Assembly (NCBI GenBank): GCA_017472685.1 | Contig: JAFUOO010000005.1 | Coordinates: forward strand, 1-64,000 | Origin: Clostridia bacterium | Lineage (GTDB): Bacteria; Bacillota; Clostridia; UMGS1883 | Direction: 5' to 3' | DNA length: 64,000 nt | Part shown: one piece after another, positions 42,337 to 50,581 of the stretch | Numbering within the stretch: the first letter of the stretch is position 1 | Layout of the letters: each line of letters starts with the position of its first letter | Program-made: the position numbers and the translations under genes | Notes under the pieces: generated by a model | The model's input: the letters and a program-made list of their open reading frames with translations, nothing else | What the model was told of the DNA's origin: nothing | Database searches by the model: none

Positions 42337-42777
42337 ATGCAAGAAATTTTACCAAAGATACTCACGTACCTTTTTGTTATTGTTGTTTATGCATTCATTT
42401 ACACCATTATCCGAATGATTTTTCTTGATATAAGAACTATGAGCCGAAAGAAAAATATTACTCAGGCTGAAGGCTACATCAAGCTCATGAATCTTAAAAC
42501 AGACATTGATTTTGCGGTTAACGAAAGCTACGAGCTTGAAAAGGACAACCTTATAGGCAGAAGCGGCAAGTGCCGTATAAGAATAGGTGACAGAGCTTTA
42601 AGTGGTGTGCATTGCCGTATTTTCAAGGCAGAGGAAACCTTCTTTATTGAAGACATGGGCAGTGCAAACGGCACACTTTTAAACGGCGAAAGCATAGCGG
42701 ACGAGGTTGTTGAGCTTATTGATGGTGATAAAATTTCCATAGGCTCCTTGATGTTCATGTTTGTAAAATCCGAGTAG
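42337..42777 (+). CDS. Membrane-anchored FHA-domain protein
   Basis: A 146-residue protein with one N-terminal membrane helix (ILTYLFVIVVYAFIYTIIRM) and a C-terminal FHA domain: NLIGRSGKCRIRIGDRALSG, HCRIF and GSANGTLLNG carry the phosphothreonine-binding pattern. The start at 42337 follows GGAAGGA; an ATG at 42328 is too close. Sited before an FtsW-like gene and a PBP, it resembles the actinobacterial FHA-RodA-PbpA arrangement, where Ser/Thr kinase signals act on wall synthesis. No kinase gene is in the window. Confidence 0.85.
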   Translation: MQEILPKILTYLFVIVVYAFIYTIIRMIFLDIRTMSRKKNITQAEGYIKLMNLKTDIDFAVNESYELEKDNLIGRSGKCRIRIGDRALSGVHCRIFKAEETFFIEDMGSANGTLLNGESIADEVVELIDGDKISIGSLMFMFVKSE

Positions 42778-42830
42778 AATTCATCCATCTTGCACGGTTA
42801 ATCTTTCGGATTGCGAAAGGATACTTTGAT

Positions 42831-44096
42831 ATGAAAAACGATAATTACATAGTGCGCCCGCTCATATGTATCCTGCTGGTGGTGCTTTTAGGCGGTGTGC
42901 TTATAAGTATAAATATGGGCAAGGTCAATTCCGACACAGCAATGCTTCTGGGCGGCATGTGCCTTACGCTTGCAGTTGTGTATGCACTTTTAAGGTTTTT
43001 TCCCTTAGGTGACCATTACATTTTCATGATAACTGCCATGCTGGGCGTAATCGGCGTTATAATGCTCTTAAGACTGCAGACAGGTCACGGGCAGAAGCAG
43101 GTTATCTGGTTCAGCGTGGGTGCGGGCTTGTTTTTGGTAACCAGCCTTGTATACAGGTTTGTAAAGCACTGGAATAAGCTTAACAAGCTCTACGTTATAG
43201 GCGGCGTTGTACTTTTCCTTGCAACGGCACTTTTCGGCTATTCCTCGGGCGGTGCAAAAAGCTGGCTGAGGCTGGGTGGTTTTTCCTTTCAGCCCAGTGA
43301 GCTGGTAAAAATTCTTTTCATTCTCACCTTGGCAGGGGTTTTTACTAACGAATACAAAAAGCCAAAGGAAGGCGACTTAAGGATAAAAGCCTTTTACAAT
43401 ACAAAGCTTGGCAGAAACTGCGCGGCTACTGTGGTGGCATATGTGTTCCTCTTGTTTTTGCTTTTGCAGCGTGACTGGGGCACGGCAGTTTTGTTCTTTG
43501 CAATTTATATTGCGTTCATGGCTGTTTACGGCGAGGACAAAAGGTTTTTGCTCCTTAACGGCGTTGCGGCGATTCTGGTGAGTATTGTGGGTGTAAGCTT
43601 TATGAGCCACATCCAGATAAGGGTTGAAACCTGGCTCCGTCCCTTCCATGATGTTTCAAACAAGGGCTACCAGATAACACAGTCACTCTTTGCAATAGGT
43701 GAGGGTGGCTTTACAGGACGTGGCATAGGCGCAGGAAGCCCCTACTACATACCCGAGGTGCATAGCGACTTTATCTTCTCAGCAATTTGTGAAGAAACAG
43801 GCATCCTTGGGGGATTGGCAGTTATAATGCTGTATTTCGTTCTGGTGTACAGAGCGTTTAAAATATCCCTTTCAACAAATAATGATTTTAATAAGGCTGT
43901 TGCCATGGGTATAGGCGTTATGATAGGCGTACAGACCTTTATTATAATAGGCGGTGTTATAAAGTTTATTCCCTTAACGGGTATAACACTTCCCTTTGTA
44001 TCCTACGGTGGCTCGAGCATGGTTACAACCTTCCTTGCCTTAGGCATACTGCAGGGCATTTCCGCCAGAAGGAGGGAAATAGAAGATGAAATATAA
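42831..44096 (+). CDS. FtsW/RodA/SpoVE-family SEDS peptidoglycan polymerase
   Basis: A 421-residue membrane protein. KSWLRLGGFSFQPSELVKI, RDWGTAVLFF, GYQITQSLFAIGEGGFTGRG, FIFSAICEETG and LTGITLPFVSYGGSSM are SEDS motifs. It is paired with a class B PBP 11 bases into its own 3' end, so the two form a polymerase/transpeptidase complex. The division or sporulation role cannot be told. Its AAAGGAT ribosome site can pair with ATCTTTC 12 bases upstream. Confidence 0.9.
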   Translation: MKNDNYIVRPLICILLVVLLGGVLISINMGKVNSDTAMLLGGMCLTLAVVYALLRFFPLGDHYIFMITAMLGVIGVIMLLRLQTGHGQKQVIWFSVGAGLFLVTSLVYRFVKHWNKLNKLYVIGGVVLFLATALFGYSSGGAKSWLRLGGFSFQPSELVKILFILTLAGVFTNEYKKPKEGDLRIKAFYNTKLGRNCAATVVAYVFLLFLLLQRDWGTAVLFFAIYIAFMAVYGEDKRFLLLNGVAAILVSIVGVSFMSHIQIRVETWLRPFHDVSNKGYQITQSLFAIGEGGFTGRGIGAGSPYYIPEVHSDFIFSAICEETGILGGLAVIMLYFVLVYRAFKISLSTNNDFNKAVAMGIGVMIGVQTFIIIGGVIKFIPLTGITLPFVSYGGSSMVTTFLALGILQGISARRREIEDEI

Positions 44097-45483
44097 CGGA
44101 AAAATTATAACCGTTATGGTTGTTATCTGTGCTATGTTCTTATCCCTGGCAGTTTACCTTACGTATTTTACACTTTTCGATGCAACAGAGGTTGTTGAAA
44201 ACAAGTTCAACAAACGAATACGTGAGCGGGAAGAAAGCATTCTGCGAGGCAGTATTTTTGATTCCTCGGGCGAGGTGCTTGCATACAGCAGCATGGAGGG
44301 TAACAAGCAAAAGCGCTATTACCCCTACAGCGGCAGATATGCTCACGTTATAGGCTACAACTCGGTAACCTACGACAAGTCGGGCTTAGAGAACACCTTT
44401 AACGATATTTTGGTCAAGGAAGACCCACTTGAAGAAATTTCGGGCTTCTTTGACATGAACAAGGAAATGTCAAAGGGAGCAGATTTGTACCTTACAATTG
44501 ACAATGCTTTAACTGCAAAGGCTGAAAAGCTCATGGGCAGAAAAAACGGCTCGGTTGTGGCACTTAAGCCAAAAACAGGCGAGGTTTTGTGTATGTACTC
44601 AAACCCCACCTTTGACCCTAACGACAGCGCACTTAACGAGAATTTTGCCACTCTTTCTCAAAGCGAAAATGCTCCCTTCCTGGGCAGAGCAAACCAGGGG
44701 CTTTATCCTCCGGGCTCAACCTTCAAGATTGTTACTGCGGCTGCAGCACTTGAAGCGGGCGTTGCAGGGAACATACTTGATGAGGGCGAAATTGTGATTG
44801 ATGGCTATGTTGTAAAGAACTACAACAACAAAAAGCTTGGCGAGATTGATGTCAAGCAAGGCTTTGCCAGATCCAGCAATGTTATGTTTGCATCCTACGG
44901 TGTACAAATAGGCGAAAAACGCCTTAAGGATGTTGCCTCAAGGTTTGGCATTGGCGAAAGCTTTGATTTTGATATACGCACCAGCAAGTCGCTTTTTAAT
45001 TACGAAAACGCAATGGGTCAGACCGACCTGGCGGCGTGCGGCATAGGGCAGGGGAAGCTATTGGTAACGCCCTTAAACATGGCACTTGTTGCAGCTGCCA
45101 TTGCAAACGACGGCGTTATTATGGAGCCATACATTGTTGAAAAGGCACTGTACCCAAGCGGCAGGCAGGCATATGCAGCTAAACCCAATGTGTGGAAAAC
45201 GGCTGTGAGCGAGGCTGTTGCAAGCGTTATTGAAAGCATGATGATTGAATGTGTTGAAACAGGCACGGGCACAGGTGCAAAGCTTTCGGGCGTAACCGTT
45301 GCAGGCAAAACAGGTACTGCCGAAAACGAAGAGTCGGACAAGACGCATGCATGGTTTGTGTGCTATGCTCCTGCAGAAAACCCGGAAATTGCAATTTGTG
45401 TTATGCAGGAATACGCAGGGGTGACGGGCAGCAATTGCGCACCGATAGCGAGAGAATTAATTACTTATTATTTGAATAAGTAA
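44086..45483 (+). CDS. Class B penicillin-binding protein (PbpA-like transpeptidase)
   Basis: A 465-residue bitopic transpeptidase with an N-terminal membrane helix (about residues 7-29). Active-site motifs: STFK with Ser211, SSN near residue 263, KTGTAE near 408. It lacks PASTA and a long dimerisation domain, matching the short PbpA type. It overlaps the SEDS gene by 11 bases. A perfect 16-bp inverted repeat covers its stop codon. Confidence 0.9.
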   Translation: MKYNGKIITVMVVICAMFLSLAVYLTYFTLFDATEVVENKFNKRIREREESILRGSIFDSSGEVLAYSSMEGNKQKRYYPYSGRYAHVIGYNSVTYDKSGLENTFNDILVKEDPLEEISGFFDMNKEMSKGADLYLTIDNALTAKAEKLMGRKNGSVVALKPKTGEVLCMYSNPTFDPNDSALNENFATLSQSENAPFLGRANQGLYPPGSTFKIVTAAAALEAGVAGNILDEGEIVIDGYVVKNYNNKKLGEIDVKQGFARSSNVMFASYGVQIGEKRLKDVASRFGIGESFDFDIRTSKSLFNYENAMGQTDLAACGIGQGKLLVTPLNMALVAAAIANDGVIMEPYIVEKALYPSGRQAYAAKPNVWKTAVSEAVASVIESMMIECVETGTGTGAKLSGVTVAGKTGTAENEESDKTHAWFVCYAPAENPEIAICVMQEYAGVTGSNCAPIARELITYYLNK

Positions 45484-45490
45484 TTAATTC
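45454..45490. repeat. Perfect hairpin mirroring the PBP 3' end
   Basis: GAATTAATTACTTATT (45454-45469) and AATAAGTAATTAATTC (45475-45490) around ATTTG. The left arm is the last coding sequence of the PBP gene; the right arm holds its stop and is followed by a TGCAGAGTGCAAAG repeat. Confidence 0.75.
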
Positions 45491-45543
45491 CAATGCAGAG
45501 TGCAAAGTGCAGAGTTAATGTGAGAATTTTGCGATGCAAAATT
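45491..45543 (+). repeat. Dispersed 'TGCAGAGTGCAAAGTGCAGA' repeat, copy 2
   Basis: ATGCAGAGTGCAAAGTGCAG is identical to the stretch in copy 1 (29159-29219). It is followed by the palindrome GAATTTTGCGATGCAAAATT. Confidence 0.7.
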
Positions 45544-45569
45544 CTTTTGAATAGAAAGGACGGATAGAA

Positions 45570-48500
45570 ATGAAAAAAGTTTTGAGTTTGGTGCTTGTGT
45601 GCATCATGATGCTGGCGTTTGTGCCCTGTGTGCAGGCAACTCCTCCATTAATGGATTATGTGCTTGACGGAAAATGGGACTTTAAGTATTATGCTGATGC
45701 AAGCGAAGTTCCCCAGGACGTAACAAAGCTTGTATTTGAAGATAAAATACAGGTTCCCGGTGCAATGGAACTGCAGGGCTACGGCTACCCCTCATATTAC
45801 TATGAAGAAATGGGTGGCTGGGGACAGCCTGAGGACGACGGCGTAAGAAGCGCAGGCGTTTATAAGCTCGATTTTGAAGTAAGCGAATGGTACGCAGGGG
45901 AAGTAAATCTTGTTTTCGAAAGCTTTATGGACAGCATGACTGTTTATCTTGACAGCAAAAAGCTCGAGGAAAACAAAAACGGTGCTATCGGAGCAACTTT
46001 TAAAGTTAATCTTACCGAGGGTAAGCATACTCTTATCTGCGTTGTAAAGAGAGACAAAAGCGGCATAAATAAGGTTGATGATTTTGCAACCTCGGGTATT
46101 ACAGGCAGTGTGTACCTGACACCTTATGCTGTATCGTATGAGAGTAAAGCCCATGATGTAAAGGTTGAGAACAATAAGCTTTACATTGACGGAGAAGAAG
46201 TTGTATTAAAGGGTATAAGATATACTCCCACACATCCCGATACAGGTAATACTGTGGCTGAATGGCAGCTTGACATAGATTTGGACCTCATTAAAAATTA
46301 CGGCTTTAACTGTGTTTGGACAAGCTGTGCTCCCGATGCGTTTTATAAAATCGCAGAGGAAAAGGGTCTTTATGTAATTGACGAAGCAAACGTTAATCTT
46401 GATAGTGTTGACCGTGACCAATTGACAGCGGCAAGAAGAGTTAACCATATGGTTGAAATGCACGATGAGTATTCTGCAATCATTATGTGGTCTGTAGGTA
46501 GTGGCGAAGGCAACAGCGGTCAGCTTATTGAAACTGTTAAAAAGCTCGATAACCGTCCTGTTGCGCAGGAAGTGAACTTCGCTCCCGATTTTGAAGTGTT
46601 CGGCAACACAGGCGGCATGGAAACTTGGGTAGCTACTTTAGGCGAGGGTAACGTTGGCGGCTTTGTTGACGAATTTGCCGATAAAGAATTATACTACACA
46701 CAGTCCTCCTACGTGTTTGATGTTAAGGACACTGTAACAGGCGAAAGTGTTACAGTTGACGGCGAGGTTGAAAAATACAAGGGTGAGCAGTATTTAGGCG
46801 ATGCATCCTACACAAGAAGCATTGAAAACCTTGATAAGTACACAATCGTTACAGAGCTTAGTGCAGTTGGTGGCGACAGAGTAATTTTTGAAAGCGGAAA
46901 CGTTAAGTTTGAAGTGCGCGGCGGCAGAGCAAGATTCAATGTGGGCGACAAGAGAGTGCGTGCCGATGTACAGGAAGGCAAAATTGCCGCAGTTTACATG
47001 GATGGCGAAATTCAGCTTTTTGCAAATGGCGGCTTTGCAGAAAATGCCCAGGCTGATGCAGAAGTTGAAGGTAGCTACACTGTTGGCGGCGGCGAAACAG
47101 CCCTTGGGTATATTGAAATTTACAACGATGCACTCAGTCTTGACGAGCTTTTGGAGGGTGCAGACGAAAAGAAGCTTATAAGCCGTGTGGCATTTGATGA
47201 TATCAATATTAAAGAGGACAAGAGCTATAAGTTCCTTGCATACGGCGGTGACTTTGGCGACAACCCCAACAGCTACTACAAGTGCCTGACAGGTATTTTC
47301 TCTTCCACACGTGAGCCTCACCCCGAAGCGGAAGCTTTCAAGGCTATTTTAATGGGAAGCATTAGTATAGTTCCGGAAGCATTTTTTGAAATTGGTGAAA
47401 ATTTACTTGTTGATCCTAAAGTAAGTGAAGATTGCGTAGTATGGGAATTGAACGGAAATAAGTACGAGGTGGCATTCGACGGTAGAATATTGAATATAGA
47501 ACAGGACGGCAAGAAGCAAATATCTGAAGCAATGTATCCTACTGTATTTCGTGAAAACACACTTGCGGAATATGAAATGGGTGTAGAAAATTACGAAAAC
47601 TGGAGATTGGGAAAAGCTGAAATTATAGACAATATTCTTTATGTTGAGCTTGTAAGCACTGTGACCAATGCAAAAATCATGCTGGCATATAGCGTTTGCG
47701 TTAATGCTTATATGTATGTTTCGATGCAGGCAAGCTTTGCTGATGATGCAACAGCTCCTACTTTTATAGGTTTCAGAGGCGTAAGTGAATATAACGCGGC
47801 AACGTGGGTAGGCAGTGAGGTAAGCAACTATCCTGACAGAAGAGTGGGCAACTTATCATCCTATACGAAGAGTGTCAGTGAAACCGGCGACAATTATGCG
47901 GTGCCGCAGGAGAACGGAAACAAATGGGCACATGCATTAGCTCTTCACGATGAAAATACAGATCCTTACGGAGATGTAGGTGAAGGATTGGTTTTTGCGG
48001 CAACAGGCGGAACCCCATTAGAAGTGCAGGTTCTTGATTATTCGCCGGAAGCAATGGAAGATGCTGATCATGATGAGGATATTGTGCATGAGGATAAGGC
48101 TTATTTTCGTGTTGGCGGTTACATTGCCGGAGTAGGAAATGACAGAAACTATAAGCTGACAGCAAATTATTATGGGTTTGATATGATAATTTCAACAGGA
48201 GCGCACGGCGGCGGTCAGCCTTATGTAAATGTTTCGAATGTTTTGATAAATAACGAAAGATTTAAGGCATTTGCATCAGGTGTTAAAAATTACGTTTACC
48301 AGACAAATGAAAATGTAAAAGTAACAGCCGACAGCACAGCTGAGGTTGTGCAGGACGATAAAAAAGCGGTTATTGGTGATTACACAATCTACTTTGCTCC
48401 TGCAACGGAATATATGTCCGACATGACAGTGAAGGAAAAAACTGCAGAAATTGCTCTCGATACAGACATTAACGGCAATGCAATTACAATGAGCGGCAGC

Positions 48501-49094
48501 GATTACTGGGCACCTGCAACTGCTTACGACAAGGGTGTTGGTATAAAGGGCGGCAGCGTAACGTATGATGTGTCCGGCTTTAATAACCACACATTCAACG
48601 CAGTTGTAGGTAAGAACAGTATTGACTGGAGAAGCATGGGCGGCGGCTTTGACCGCAATATGTTCAATGCCACATGTACTGTTACAATTGCCCTTGATGG
48701 TGTAGTTGTAGAAGAGGTTAAGGACATCAGCATGAGAGGCGGCAGCCGTGAGGTTAACATTGATGTTTCCCGGGCTTCAGAAATGACAATAACCGTTACA
48801 GGAAGCGGCGCGGCACCTCAGTACGAGGATGCTGTAATTGCAAATGCGGCATTTGTACCGAACGGACCTGTTGTGGTTAACTTTGAAAAGGCTAATGGCA
48901 AGGCAACAATAACAGTGCTCAACACAGACAGGGAATACGCAGACGTGGTGCTGACTGCTACGGAAAACGGCATTGTTACAACAGAAGCAACAAGCATCGG
49001 CAAGGGTCTTTACAAAACCATTGAGGTTAAGGCAGGCGATGGTGCAGTTGTCAAGGCATATATTACGGGAATTGGTGAAATTAACTTAGAATAA
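45570..49094 (+). CDS. Secreted GH2-like (beta-galactosidase fold) protein with altered active site and C-terminal NPCBM module
   Basis: An 1174-residue exported protein (signal peptide 1-23, ending VQA). Domain order: jelly roll (about 30-185), Ig-like, TIM barrel (about 190-370), an inserted LamG-like domain (about 375-540), return to GH2 sequence (AYGGDFGDNPNSYYKCLTG), beta-gal small-chain-like domain (about 610-880) and an NPCBM-like module (about 960-1095). Active-site motifs are lost: NRHEHHP reads RYTPTHP, RTSHYP reads WTSCAP, and WSLGNES reads WSVGSGEGN (Glu313 shifted). The nucleophile loop is shortened to FEVFGNTGG (Glu342), only 29 residues on. It may be a carbohydrate-binding pseudoenzyme. 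Confidence 0.8.
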   Translation: MKKVLSLVLVCIMMLAFVPCVQATPPLMDYVLDGKWDFKYYADASEVPQDVTKLVFEDKIQVPGAMELQGYGYPSYYYEEMGGWGQPEDDGVRSAGVYKLDFEVSEWYAGEVNLVFESFMDSMTVYLDSKKLEENKNGAIGATFKVNLTEGKHTLICVVKRDKSGINKVDDFATSGITGSVYLTPYAVSYESKAHDVKVENNKLYIDGEEVVLKGIRYTPTHPDTGNTVAEWQLDIDLDLIKNYGFNCVWTSCAPDAFYKIAEEKGLYVIDEANVNLDSVDRDQLTAARRVNHMVEMHDEYSAIIMWSVGSGEGNSGQLIETVKKLDNRPVAQEVNFAPDFEVFGNTGGMETWVATLGEGNVGGFVDEFADKELYYTQSSYVFDVKDTVTGESVTVDGEVEKYKGEQYLGDASYTRSIENLDKYTIVTELSAVGGDRVIFESGNVKFEVRGGRARFNVGDKRVRADVQEGKIAAVYMDGEIQLFANGGFAENAQADAEVEGSYTVGGGETALGYIEIYNDALSLDELLEGADEKKLISRVAFDDINIKEDKSYKFLAYGGDFGDNPNSYYKCLTGIFSSTREPHPEAEAFKAILMGSISIVPEAFFEIGENLLVDPKVSEDCVVWELNGNKYEVAFDGRILNIEQDGKKQISEAMYPTVFRENTLAEYEMGVENYENWRLGKAEIIDNILYVELVSTVTNAKIMLAYSVCVNAYMYVSMQASFADDATAPTFIGFRGVSEYNAATWVGSEVSNYPDRRVGNLSSYTKSVSETGDNYAVPQENGNKWAHALALHDENTDPYGDVGEGLVFAATGGTPLEVQVLDYSPEAMEDADHDEDIVHEDKAYFRVGGYIAGVGNDRNYKLTANYYGFDMIISTGAHGGGQPYVNVSNVLINNERFKAFASGVKNYVYQTNENVKVTADSTAEVVQDDKKAVIGDYTIYFAPATEYMSDMTVKEKTAEIALDTDINGNAITMSGSDYWAPATAYDKGVGIKGGSVTYDVSGFNNHTFNAVVGKNSIDWRSMGGGFDRNMFNATCTVTIALDGVVVEEVKDISMRGGSREVNIDVSRASEMTITVTGSGAAPQYEDAVIANAAFVPNGPVVVNFEKANGKATITVLNTDREYADVVLTATENGIVTTEATSIGKGLYKTIEVKAGDGAVVKAYITGIGEINLE

Positions 49095-49112
49095 TTTAAC
49101 TGAAGACCACGA

Positions 49113-49235
49113 ACGGGGACATTCCTCACCCAATACAGAACAGTGTGGATGCATTTTGTCTGTTTAGGGCAGGAGGTGTGTCCCCGTACCTTTAAAAAAT
49201 GTTGCAGTGGTCTCAGATAAAAGTATACTGACACA
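49113..49235 (-). repeat. Dispersed 'CGGGGACA...TGTCCCCG' repeat, copy D (inverted)
   Basis: Read on the minus strand it starts with GTGTCAGTATACTTTTAT, ACTGCAACA and AAGGTACGGGGACACACC as in copies B and C; the interior has diverged. Its outer end supplies the -35/-10 of the next gene. Confidence 0.65.
49202..49229 (+). promoter_or_regulatory. Promoter of the second DMT transporter, inside repeat copy D
   Basis: TTGCAG (49202-49207), 16-bp spacer, TATACT (49224-49229). Confidence 0.55.
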
Positions 49236-49247
49236 AAGGTGATTACA

Positions 49248-50108
49248 ATGAACAGTGCAAAATTAAAAATGATAATATCTATGACAATATTCGGCACAAT
49301 AGGTATTTTTGTTAACTTTATAAATATGCCAAGTAGCATGGTGGCTGTGTGCCGAGGCTTTATCGGTGCAATATATCTGTGCTTGTTTATGCTTTTAACG
49401 GGCAAAAAAATAAGCTTTTCCGATATACGGAAAAACTTTCTCAGGCTTGTTGTTACAGGCTGCTTTATAGGCATTAACTGGATACTTCTGTTTGAGTCCT
49501 ACAAATACATAGGCGTTGCAAACGGAACGCTCTGCTACTATCTGGAGCCTGTTATACTTGTTATAGGTGCAGCATTTTTATATAAGGAAAAAATCAGCCC
49601 CTTAAAGGTAATATGCGTTGTGATAGCGCTTTTTGGAATGGTGTTTGTTTCGGGAGTGTTCCCGCCTTCCGAGGGCGCAGTGCTGAGCGGCTTTGGCATT
49701 GCATTAGGCTTAGGCGCGGCGCTCTTTTACGCAGCTGTTGTGCTTTTAAACCGAGGCGTAAAGGATATTGATAGCTTCAACATGACAATGGTGCAGCTCT
49801 TTTTTGCGGCAAGCGTTGCACTGCCTTATGTGCTCATAACCGAGGATGTAGCAAACATTACCTTTGACGCAAAGACCGTAATACTGCTTTTGGTAGTAGG
49901 TGTTATACATACGGGCTTTGCCTATGCCATGTATTTCGGTGCGGTGCGAGAGCTTAAAAGCCAGAGCGTAGCTGTTTTAAGCTACATTGACCCTATGGTT
50001 GCAATTGTATTGTCCATGACACTCCTAAACGAGGAATTAACCCTCTGGGGCATACTCGGTGCCGTGATGATACTGGGCTCAACATTGGTAAGCGAGCTGA
50101 AAAAATAG
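49248..50108 (+). CDS. EamA/DMT-family transporter
   Basis: A 286-residue ten-helix transporter. FGTIGIFVNFINMPSS, ESYKYIGVANGTLCYYLEPV and the C-terminal SYIDPMVAIVLSMTLLNEEL are typical of the RhaT/EamA branch that often moves amino acids or sugars; the substrate is open. The start is ATG 49248 with AAAGGTGA upstream; a GTG at 49239 lies inside the ribosome site. Confidence 0.87.
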   Translation: MNSAKLKMIISMTIFGTIGIFVNFINMPSSMVAVCRGFIGAIYLCLFMLLTGKKISFSDIRKNFLRLVVTGCFIGINWILLFESYKYIGVANGTLCYYLEPVILVIGAAFLYKEKISPLKVICVVIALFGMVFVSGVFPPSEGAVLSGFGIALGLGAALFYAAVVLLNRGVKDIDSFNMTMVQLFFAASVALPYVLITEDVANITFDAKTVILLLVVGVIHTGFAYAMYFGAVRELKSQSVAVLSYIDPMVAIVLSMTLLNEELTLWGILGAVMILGSTLVSELKK

Positions 50109-50116
50109 AAGCAATC

Positions 50117-50145
50117 AAAAAGGCGGTGTGTTCACCGCCTTTTTT
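50117..50145. terminator. Bidirectional terminator
   Basis: AAAAAGGCGGTG-TGTT-CACCGCCTTTTTT. Confidence 0.9.
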
Positions 50146-50152
50146 GTTTATG

Positions 50153-50569
50153 TTATTTCTTTTCTTTTTCGTATTTTTTACGGCAGAAGTGGTATATAGC
50201 GTAAAGTATTGCCGTGGGAATGTTCAATAATATAAATGTGAAAACAAAGCCGTAAATTGTAAAGGCTTCTGCACGGAGTGTGAATACGATTGTTACAACG
50301 GTCATCGCTAAAAGTGACACAGCAGGGAGGATAAGTCCCATATACTTGTTTTCCTTATTTGAAAAGAGTGTTTCTAAGTAGCTCAATACAACAATTGCTA
50401 AAAGGAAAAGCATTTCGTAGCGCATTGCACTGTCAAAAACGGGTTGGTGGTTGAAATACTCCGACGGAAGCTCCGTGGGTGCTATTTCAACCTCGGCATA
50501 GGCGGTAAGCATAAACGCTGATCCTATAACGAATACAAACAAAAGTATTGCGAATGTTTTTTTTATCAT
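50153..50569 (-). CDS. Small exported or membrane protein of unknown function
   Basis: A 138-residue protein with an N-terminal signal-like helix (MIKKTFAILLFVFVIGSAFML, cleavage possible after AYA), then three hydrophobic helices (about 52-65, 78-96, 103-125) and a basic tail RKKYEKEKK. I do not recognise a family. It lies 12 bases after the subtilisin gene on the same strand and is probably co-expressed. Confidence 0.6.
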   Translation of the reverse strand: MIKKTFAILLFVFVIGSAFMLTAYAEVEIAPTELPSEYFNHQPVFDSAMRYEMLFLLAIVVLSYLETLFSNKENKYMGLILPAVSLLAMTVVTIVFTLRAEAFTIYGFVFTFILLNIPTAILYAIYHFCRKKYEKEKK

Positions 50570-50581
50570 AAATGTGCCTCC

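Noticed and set aside
46794..47321. Minus-strand 175-codon frame opposite the GH2-like gene
   Set aside because: Shadow frame without translation signals.
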